Assembly: GCF_018812025.1 (NCBI RefSeq)
Contig: NC_063049.1
Span: 8,220,602-8,284,601 of the forward strand
DNA length: 64,000 bases
Origin: Megalobrama amblycephala
Lineage: Eukaryota; Chordata; Actinopteri; Cypriniformes; Xenocyprididae
Direction: 5' to 3'
The position numbers and the translations under genes were made by a program. Each line of letters starts with the position of its first letter. The first letter of the stretch is position 1. Below, piece after piece: positions 55,380-64,000 of the stretch. A model generated the notes under the pieces. That model searched no databases. It worked only from the letters and a program-made list of their open reading frames with translations, and was not told the DNA's origin.

Positions 55380-56110
55380 TAACAAATCTCCGATTTTATT
55401 GACTGTCTCAATTTGTTGCCTTTCATATTTCATATTTATGGTTCTCCCCGACATAATCCTGTTTTTTAAATAGGTAACCGTGCCATTTCTGATATGCAGC
55501 ATAATTTATTAGACGTGGAGGTATGAGAGTGCTGGTCTGAGACGCGGTCTAATTGATGGCAGGCGAGTCTGAGGCTGTGCGACTCCTCGCAGAAAATCAT
55601 CTCCCTCCTCCTGGCTCACTGTATCTATCTGTATTAAAGCACACAAACCTGGGCCGCGCTCCCCCTCACATAAGGTGAACCATTAATCCAGGTTTAATTT
55701 TCTGAAACAAAAAAATCAAGGATGTAATTAGCTTCCTATAAAAGTGGCGGTCAGATTGGCTCAGTATTTTTAGAGCGGGGAGCTGCACTATAGACATGCT
55801 TTATGTTGGCCGAGAGGGCTGTAAGTTATGGCGTGTCAGGATTCTATGCATTCTAATTGAATGGAGACTGCTTAATGGCTGTGGAAATTCAGCTGCCTGA
55901 TGCTCTGTTCCCCAGAGAGCCGTTTCGCCGCTAACACTCCACGCCACCATTAAACCTCAAAATGGGCCGATTTCACAGAAAAACAATAATAAAAACAGGA
56001 TTGTGCTATTCAGGCAACAGCAAATTCAACGCTGAATTAACACCGACGAGAAAAGCCAGAGAAATGTCCAGAGAAATATGGCGGCTGTCTGGCTACGGAG
56101 AGCTAACGCT
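55380..56110. promoter_or_regulatory. candidate conserved noncoding element cluster
   Basis: About 730 repeat-free bases with ACCATTAATCCAGGTTTAAT, GGATGTAATTAGCTTCCTAT and GGTCTAATTGATGGCAGG. One of the cleanest enhancer-like stretches in the desert. Inference from composition and motifs. Confidence 0.4.
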
Positions 56111-56721
56111 TAGCCTAGCTTAGCAGCCTCAGTGACGCAGGAATACAACGCAGCAGCACAATGAAGCTATAGCGCACAATAATTCACATAATTCTCATCA
56201 CGATAAATATTATAAGCCAAGTAATAGCATTCACTTTCTTCCATGTAAACCAAAGTACCTGAAGTGTATCATATAATGTGGTATTTTGGACATTTGTCAT
56301 GGCAATTCCATTGTATTCTTTGAAATACCTGGTAAATACCACTGTTTATCAAAAAGGTAAGCATTCAATACCTTTGTATATATCAGAGAGTCAGCATCCT
56401 GAACCATGGTCTCACCATAGTACTTTTTGTAAGTGGAGTATAAAAAAAGACAGCAAACTGGTTTGATTTGGTCAAGGCCTAAATGTGAATGAACCACTGT
56501 CATTATTGGCTAAAAAAAAAAAACAGATCTTCTTAAGATATTTCAAGAATACAGTTGTAAACTATTGCTTCTGATTAAGACACCACCAAGCTTACCCATA
56601 CTCAAATGTAATATATTTACATATTTGAAACTGTCAATTTTGCATATTGACATATATAGCCCAAATATGTATGTTTGTGTATGTACAACTTTTTGATATA
56701 TATGTCATGCATGTAATGACT

Positions 56722-56723
<2 letters not shown>

Positions 56724-56791
<68 letters not shown>
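56724..56791. repeat. (TA)n microsatellite
   Basis: Perfect TA tract followed by AAACGGTTAGTTCCTGTCCT, a start of dispersed repeat sequence that includes CTTGATTCTGATTGGTCAGA. Confidence 0.95.
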
Positions 56792-56794
<3 letters not shown>

Positions 56795-57408
56795 GGTTAG
56801 TTCCTGTCCTTGATTCTGATTGGTCAGAACCCAACGGTTCTGTGTATCACTACACAACACCCTTAGCAACCACTCTTTGCAACGTGAACTGTATGTTCTC
56901 AATTGATATTGTTCATTGAAGCTTACTGTCTTATCTAGAAATGTATTGTGAGAAAGAGATTGAGTGAGCGAGTTTATTACCTGCATTCAGAATTAGCATT
57001 TTCCTTCAGGTCAGTCCTATGTTCATAATAAAAAATCAGTTTAAATGTCTGATGTATTATCTTGTCCTTTTAACAGTTATGGGGTTTTCCCGTGACTGAC
57101 AGCGCTAGTCAAAGCATTTGTCAGTTGCGTCTTGTTCTGTGTTCACAACAATTCAGTCTTTTCAATGTAAAAGTCTCATACTCATAATCACACTCACACT
57201 CATAAAGACAGTCTTTGCCGCCATCTAATGGCGTAATAATGTAACTTCTGTTGCTGTTCACAGTCAGGGACTATTTTTTTCCGGCGGAAGGAAGGCTTTT
57301 AGTGAAAGTTTACTTCATGAAAGTTGCATTGATACATATATTTGGCTTTAATATTTTTATTGTATGGTAACCATTTTATAAAAGCAATAAGGTACTCGAG
57401 GCTAGTGC

Positions 57409-57500
57409 TGTGTCGTGAATAAGTCACAGCTGAAGGGGTTGCAGGCATGATGCAATACGGGGAACAACGCCCTTCAGCTGTGACTTACTCACGATACAGT
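57409..57500. repeat. short palindrome (foldback)
   Basis: GTGTCGTGAATAAGTCACAG then CTGAAG is mirrored by CTTCAGCTGTGACTTACTCA then CGATACAG around a ~30-base loop. Confidence 0.75.
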
Positions 57501-58024
57501 ACAGTAATATATATATATACATATATAGGTCTGTTTAATGTACATGTATGTATATATAGATTTAACTTTTTTCCGTTAACTAAAAACTAAAATTTTATAT
57601 TTGAGAAGAATCACAATTTAAAAAAAAGAACATGGAACTCAATATTATTTTTAACGATATGAAAAGTCGAGTCGGTTTTAAATGAATTCACTGAATGATA
57701 ATGTTCTAAAAGCAGAACTTACTATTTCTTTTGAGTTATGCTGTCCAGTCTCCTGATTATGCTAGTTTGCATTTGATTCTACGGTTTCTTGACTTAAACC
57801 TTCCACTGCTTCAGTGACTTCACGCTGCAGAAATGGTTTACCATAACCTAATTTTCAGTTTAAAGGCCATCCCAGCACTGCAGTCCTTTAAAAGGATATA
57901 GTTTTCGTCAAGCATAAATAGCCTACCTTCTCCTTCTCAAATTGAATTTATTCCTTAAATTGTATTCACCCTTATTAAACTCATACACGTGTCTGTGTAT
58001 TTTTGCATGTGCACCAGAGTGAGT

Positions 58025-58026
<2 letters not shown>

Positions 58027-58056
<30 letters not shown>
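58027..58056. repeat. (TG)n microsatellite
   Basis: Fifteen TG units. Confidence 0.9.
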
Positions 58057-58057
<1 letters not shown>

Positions 58058-58369
58058 GAGGCACCATGCTGAGAATGAAGCAGATGGCAGCATACAGCTC
58101 TCATGTGACTACAAAACTGTTTTCCATTGATACCACTAAAGAGGGAATCGAGGGGTTTCTTCTCTCGTTCACTGTAAATCTCTTCCGTACAGCCAGCGGT
58201 TTCACACTATTTGGTTTTATTTCAGATGGACAGCCGTTGTGAAATAAGAGAGAGAGCATTTATGACACAGTTTTATCCCCTGTCCTCTGTCAGCAGCTGT
58301 GATAAGCAAAGCTAACATGCTCTAATTCCTGTAGATAGAATGACATTTTTTCAATTTGGACTCAGAAAC

Positions 58370-59700
58370 TGCCTCCATGATGAACGGCTGAGCGCCTCAT
58401 TTCCTTAAACCATTTCTTCTTAACCTCTCCTGACAGTTTAGATATTGCCTACCTGGTAATTTGCTCGACAATAATTGTTAGGGAGAGATTTCCCTCTACC
58501 TTTAACTGGCACGCTCACCTCCCTCTGTAGGTGACAAAATGCAATTACAGAAACGCGGATCCCCGGCGTGACCGGCCAAGCAGCCGATATCAGCGTCCCG
58601 CTGCCATTAATGGAAAGCCCGCACCTCACAGACACGATTCTCCACAAATAAAACTTTAATTAAAAGATCTGAAGGCATTTTATTGATTAACGGTGATTAA
58701 AGTGTACGGCTAGAGTTGTTTTTAGATGGATGGTTTGTCCCCCTTTGGATTTGCCTAATTGTCAGCGGTCTGTTTATTGATAAGACTCGTGGATGAATAC
58801 AGATGCGAGCGCATGCTGATGGAGAGATCATTTCGCGCGCAGCATCAGGCTAGAGCGGGACCAGCTGTTGCCGCTCGCCCCCGCTGGGACCGCACGTTTC
58901 ACAGCCACCCCGGGCGCGCACACTACGGCGCGCACCACGGTTAATGCGCACGGTAACATTTCCACAACCTCCCTTAACAACAGTATGAGTTTTACAACCC
59001 ATCGTGGAGCGCATGGGCTCTTAGTCTCGCACTTAAAACGTTAATCATCAGTCTAATTGCCGCAACTCTACTAATTTGGGTTGTAATCCTTCAGCGATTA
59101 TATGTTATGCTCAATATCAGGTTTGTTCATTAATTAACAGGATTATTAACCTTTGCGTAGTGCCCATTTGGGATTTGGCCCAGTAATGTTGCTGCTGAAG
59201 TGCTGAAAACACTGCGAAAATGAGAAGAAAACAAGTAATTTACTCATAATCAGTGGCGCGGCGGTGGCGAGCCGCTACACGGCCTCTCCGCAGGCTGATG
59301 AGCCTGTGAAACGTTGACATGGACTGGCCCGCGCTAAATTAGAATTCATAGTGGGCTGACATCTCGTTACGACGGCCTCTGCAGGCAATCGCCGGACGGG
59401 GGGAGGGCAGAATGATGCCTGTACAAGGCTACCAAACACGAGGGATGCGGGAGAGAGACAGGGAAGGGGAGAGAGGTGGTATGTCAATGACAAAGCAGTA
59501 ATTAGAACACGGACCAATCAAATCTTTGAAATCGGGACATGTGACCTCTGACCCCAGGCAGCATCAGGTCAAAGGCTGCTGGAGGTAAAGGCCCCCGATG
59601 AGCAATCGCGCAGGATGTTCGGGAGCGTTAAGGGGGAGGTGTTGGTGGGAGTGAGCGTTTGCCGGTCAGGGTGTATTGATTTTGATCTGCTGTAATATTT
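58370..59700. promoter_or_regulatory. candidate conserved noncoding element cluster (strongest in window)
   Basis: About 1.3 kb without repeats and with higher GC than its surroundings. TAAT-type cores recur: ATTGATTAACGGTGATTAAA (58,682), AATCATCAGTCTAATTGCCG (59,044), CATTAATTAACAGGATTATT (59,129), TGCCATTAATGGAAAGCCCG (58,602). Open frames up to 80 codons have no recognisable product. Developmental enhancer activity is inferred from synteny and composition. Confidence 0.45.
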
Positions 59701-59877
59701 TTACGTTCGGAGGAGAGGAGGCTGTGGTTATACTTGCCTGTTCATACTCGTTCCGTCATCATGGTTTGCTATAAAATGGGAAAATAATGTAATGTAAACA
59801 AAATGCAAAATGCAAATAATAAAATGCTACTAACCATATAATTGTTGCATAGTATAGAAAGACTTATCAACTTTTAA

Positions 59878-60150
59878 AGTCACCATGAAATCAAAATTAT
59901 TGCAGTATTTATTATCAATGATTTGTGCCTTGTAATCTTTAATCAAAATGACTCTTACAGCGACATCTCTTCTCTTCTCTGATGACGTGTTTACTGGCAC
60001 GAGGGCGGTGCAACCTGTCACTGTCACTGACATGAGATCCACCAATAGCAAACCACAATGATTCAACCATCCAATCAGTTCCTCATAGACAAATTCAAGC
60101 CCCGCCCTACATTTGTTCTTATTCGAGAAGCCGTTTCACTCAGATATGTG
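59878..60150. mobile_element. TTAA-type element fragment, AGTCACCATGAAAT end
   Basis: TTAA then AGTCACCATGAAATCAAAAT, and further in CACCAATAGCAAACCACAAT. A matching right end was not found, so it is probably truncated. Confidence 0.5.
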
Positions 60151-60960
60151 TCATAATAGGAGATATAAGACTATCGCAACCTCTGTTTTATATTGACTGA
60201 CACAAAACTCTTGCTATTTCTTATGTTGTTTATGTCAAAGATAGTGTGTCCAATCAAAATCTATGGTGTTTTGCTGCAAATTCTGTCATTTTTTAGAAGC
60301 AGCTAAATTAGATAGATGCCAATATATGTCTTCAGTCTCAAAAACCATGAACAAAACTATATGGTAAAAAAAAAAAAAACTATACCGAATACATGATTTT
60401 GCAATAAATATAAACATGGTTTATGTTCACAGCATGTTTTGTGTGAGTTATTGCCTACCAAGATCTTGAAATTTATTTTCATTTTTTTTTTCTCATCAAT
60501 TCATCAGACATTTAGGAACTTAAATGGTCCTTTCCCTGTTCATCCTATATGCTATAACAATACATATTGTTTGGCCTATGCAGTTCATAGTAATATTATT
60601 AGATTTCACTGTATGCTTTTTAGGATATTTTATAATGTAGAAATCTAAACAGATTTTAAAACAAATGGCTACAGAGAAAAACTGGACATCAAATGCTTAA
60701 CAACTGAGGATCAAAAACTGCCAGACTTCAGGTCATTCTGAACACAACAAAGTATTGCAGAAACATGCACATTGTTGCTATAGGAGACGCATGACAAATG
60801 ACAACAAAAGGTGTTCTAAAACTCTAAAAATGGGTCAAAAATCTGGGCAAATTCATGTGTATTATTCTTCTATTTGTTTGGTAGTGCATTCAGGGTGCTG
60901 CCGGGCGTTACTTACTGGACTAAGTCGAAAGAGTCTGTGATAGTCTGATATCCTCTACAC
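60150..60960. other. gene-free AT-rich sequence
   Basis: No repeat family or coding frame recognised apart from a poly-A run at about 60,367. Confidence 0.4.
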
Positions 60961-61360
60961 AATATCCAATCTGAAATCCCAACTTTCCAAATGTATTTAT
61001 TTCACACACTCACACAGATGGTCCAATCAGCTGTAACTTAGCAACATCAGTTAATTGTGTGTGTATTGGTGGGTAGTGTGTGATGTGCTCGGGATAGATG
61101 GACAGATGTTATGATGGCGGCACTGCAGGGCTGCAGCAGTCTGTTTTCATTTCACAAAATAAAGATCCCTCAAAATCACTTTGACTCACTTCCAGCTTCA
61201 ATTATAGGCTGTTAATTCCTCACCAAACGTAAAGTCTCTGATCTGCGAGCCATCCTCTCACCGCAAAGCCCAACACTACCTTTACAAGAACGTTTGGCAC
61301 TTTCCACAGTAACACTCAGTTACTTTACAAGCATCAGAGGAATGAATGCCATGTTTTGAT
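60960..61360. promoter_or_regulatory. candidate conserved noncoding element
   Basis: Repeat-poor sequence including AATTATAGGCTGTTAATTCC at about 61,200 and GGATAGATGGACAGATGTTA. No coding signal. Low-confidence call. Confidence 0.3.
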
Positions 61361-61362
61361 GT

Positions 61363-62192
61363 GAGCCCTTGTGAAAAAGAAGACACTTTAGCATACTTAA
61401 TAAAAAGAGTACTTATTACAGAAATGTCCTTTAAGAAATATGCTTTCAGACACTCAATTACATGTTATTTACAATGAAATCAAAAGGTATTATGGTTTAA
61501 ATTTATATTAAATGCAATTAGCTGAACTTTTGAGTGCTGACCAGCTTAATGTAGGACTTAAGTACATATTTGTATATCATTTCATAATGCTGTTATTTTT
61601 GAAATTCTCTGAAAGTGTAGTCTACTGCCAAATTTCCTGAAAAACTAAACTTATGGTAAACTAAAATATACTTTAATGTCATTTAAATTCAAACTTGTTT
61701 GACATATATTTATATATATTTTTAATTACACAATTGTAATTTCTGAAGTTGCAGTTTAGTACATTAAAGAATAATTTAATAGAAATCAACAAACAAACAA
61801 AATCCAGTTGGTAAGTTTAACACAAGACAAAGAACAGAAGCTAACTAACCAAACACAGTGGCAATGAAGAACAGGTGAGACTCTAATCAATTAAACAATG
61901 ACGTAATGACTAACTACGGTAACCAAGGAAACAGGAACTAAACACACAAAATAAAACAAAAGAATGTCAAAATAAAAGTCCCACATAAAATTGAATTTGT
62001 GACAACACTACAGTTCAAATGACAATCAAGTACTTTACATGTGATTTAGGATGTTAGTCAATGCATTAAAAGTAAGTATGTTGTACTTTTAAATGTACTT
62101 TAAAGTAAAACTTTTAATTTGACATTATTACAAAGTGTACTAAAACTGTACTTAAGTATGTTAAGTACACTACAAGTGAACATTCACAAGGG
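61363..62192. mobile_element. element with CCCTTGTGAA ends, related to the 48,117 element
   Basis: CCCTTGTGAAAAAGAAGACA at the left, CATTCACAAGGG at the right. AATGCAATTAGCTGAACTTT near 61,513 matches AATGCTATTAGCTGAACATA at 49,444. An unrelated repeat (61,790-62,010) interrupts it. Confidence 0.6.
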
Positions 62193-62259
62193 AGAACTAC
62201 ATACATTAGATACTATTTTCTAACATGAAATTAATGTAGTAAAAGATGGTAGTTTTTAT

Positions 62260-63210
62260 AGGTGCCATCGAACATTTTTTTTACAAGATGTAATATAAGT
62301 CTAAGGTGTCTCCTGAATGTGTCTGTGAAGTTTCAGCTCAAAATACCCCATAGATTTTTTTTAATTAATTTTTTTAACTGCCTATTTTGGGGCATCATTA
62401 ACTATGCACCGATTCAGGCTGCGGCCCCTTTAATTCCTCACGCTCCCTGCCCCCGGAGCTTGCCTTAAAAGTTCACACAGCTAATGTAACCCTCAAAATG
62501 GATCTTTACAAAGTGTTCGTCATGCATGCTGCATGCATACATCCGATCATGAGAGTATAGTATTTATTTGGATGTTTACATTTGATTCTGAATGAGTTTG
62601 ATAGTGCTCCGTGGCTAAAGCTAACATTACACACTGTTGGAGAGATTTATAAAGAATGAAGTTGTGTTTATGAATTATACAGACTGCAAGTGTTTAAAAA
62701 TGAAAATAGCAACTGCTCTTGTCTCCGTGAATACAGTAAGAAACGATGGTAACTTTAACCACATTTAACAGTACATTAGCAACATGCTAACGAAACATTT
62801 AGAAAGACAATTTACAAATATCACTAAAAATAACATGATATCATGGATCATGTCAGTTATTATTGCTCCATCTGCCATTTTTCGCTATTGTTCTTGCATG
62901 CTTACCTAGTCTGATGATTCAGCTGTGCACAGATCCAGACGTTAATACTGGCTGCCCTTGTCTAATGCCTTGAACATAAGCTGGCATATGCAAATATTGG
63001 GGGCGTACATATTAATGATCCCGACTGTTACGTAACAGTCGGTGTTACGTTGAGATTCGCCTGTTCTTCGGAGGTCTTTTAAACAAATGAGATTTACATA
63101 AGAAGGAGGAAACGATGATGTTTGAGACTCACTGTATGTCATTTCCATGTACTGAACTCTTGTTATTTGACTATGCCAAGGTAAATTAAATTTTCCATTC
63201 TATGGCACCT
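62260..63210 (+). mobile_element. 951-bp TTAA-type element, AGGTGCCATCGAA family
   Basis: AGGTGCCATCGAACATTTTT at the left (flank TTAT), CCATTCTATGGCACCT then TTAA at the right. It contains the same 22-bp palindrome at 63,021-63,042 as the copy at 42,688. Same orientation as the 13,370 copy. Confidence 0.82.
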
Positions 63211-63299
63211 TTAACACATTATATGTCTGTCCTTCAAAAGCTAGTCCGACCTCAGAGGATTGTATCCAACAATTAAGAAATTTATATTACAAAAATGTA

Positions 63300-64000
63300 A
63301 CAAATTAAGGTCTACACTGCATTTAGACATTTCCAGAATATTGTAATATCCAGAAAATTTGTAAAAAGAAAATAAAACTTTAGTTTGACCTCTTGAAATT
63401 GACAGTCGATTATCTGAAACGCTGTCACCTCACTGACTATTTGTTCAGTCATTTTTAAGAGTTTCAGACCCTTTTTTTGTACTCCAGTCGTGGCAGTGCC
63501 TTCTGCATGACACTGAGGACACCTGCTGCAATTCCACAACATGCAAAGCAGAAGAGAGAAGCAAAGTGAGGAAAAAGTGAAATCAGAACGAATTACAAAG
63601 AAAGAGAAAGAGAGAGATAAGGTTAAAAATAGTTAGCGTCTGGCACAGTATGATTGAGCTTCCAGGGCTCTGAAAATTCACTCTAATTATTCAACGGTAT
63701 CCCTCTGTCATCCTGGCCTCTGCATTCCTGCTCTGGCAAATCCGAGTCACTCCCACTATTATACATAATTCGGCTGCTTAATTGGCACGGATCGAGCAGA
63801 AAGTGGGCTGTGGAAAATCCTCTGAGACTCGCAGGGCCACATCTGAGTGGCTCCATCAGCACGGCAGTCCCTGAGGTGAGAGAAGTCAGCAAATATTTCA
63901 TCTGCCGGACTATCAAAGTGCTTCACCTCTGGAGCCTGATTCACTCTTCCACTGCGCGCGCGCGGATGCGAGTGCAAGTACTGACAGTATTATTTATAGC
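63300..64000. promoter_or_regulatory. candidate conserved noncoding element at right edge
   Basis: From about 63,640 the sequence is repeat-free, moderate in GC and contains CACTCTAATTATTCAACGGT and CGGCTGCTTAATTGGCACGG. It runs off the window. Open frames of 72-77 codons on the minus strand have no recognisable product. Confidence 0.35.

Overview
The window looks like nuclear DNA of a teleost fish, most likely a cyprinid (carp/zebrafish group). It has vertebrate genes split into short exons with GT-AG introns and a low GC content. It also carries a dense load of short DNA transposons with ends I recognise from cyprinid genomes, such as the AGGGTTAGTTCACC and CAAAAGTTTGGGGTCA families. Long TA, CA/TG and ATTTT microsatellites are common. 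The species cannot be fixed from sequence alone.

Two protein genes can be read, both on the minus strand and head to tail. At the left is atf2, the stress- and cAMP-responsive bZIP factor. Its promoter is near 24.68 kb and ten coding exons run from 23,875 down to 4,179, giving 417 residues. The last ~75-residue exon and the 3' UTR are not found and must lie left of base 1. Upstream is atp5mc3, mitochondrial ATP synthase subunit c, with promoter at ~33.64 kb and four coding exons between 33,344 and 27,592. It encodes a complete 139-residue precursor with an exact 75-residue mature subunit c. Order and orientation match my memory of human 2q31, where ATP5MC3 lies just upstream of ATF2.

From about 33.7 kb to 64 kb I find no gene. 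In mammals the side of ATP5MC3 facing away from ATF2 is the long gene desert that holds the 5' HOXD enhancers. By synteny this part is a good candidate for the fish counterpart. It alternates between transposon clusters (33.9-36.7, 40-43.7, 44.6-50.5, 52.2-53.4, 61.4-63.2 kb) and repeat-poor stretches with TAAT-rich motifs that look like conserved noncoding elements (about 48.8-49.1, 50.6-51.5, 55.4-56.1, 58.4-59.7, 61.0-61.3 and 63.3-64.0 kb). Similar stretches occur in atf2 introns (1-0.7, 6.4-7.2, 12.1-12.3 kb).

Many transposons have TTAA on both sides (piggyBac-like) and several are nested. Examples are hAT inside a TTAA element, two elements sharing one TTAA, and a 2.4-kb element containing a THAP-like first exon plus two younger insertions. 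Both gene promoters have recognisable sites: TCTCGCGAGA boxes at atf2, and a perfect CRE (TGACGTCA, the site ATF2/CREB proteins bind) just upstream of atp5mc3. No operon, CRISPR array, rRNA or tRNA gene was seen.
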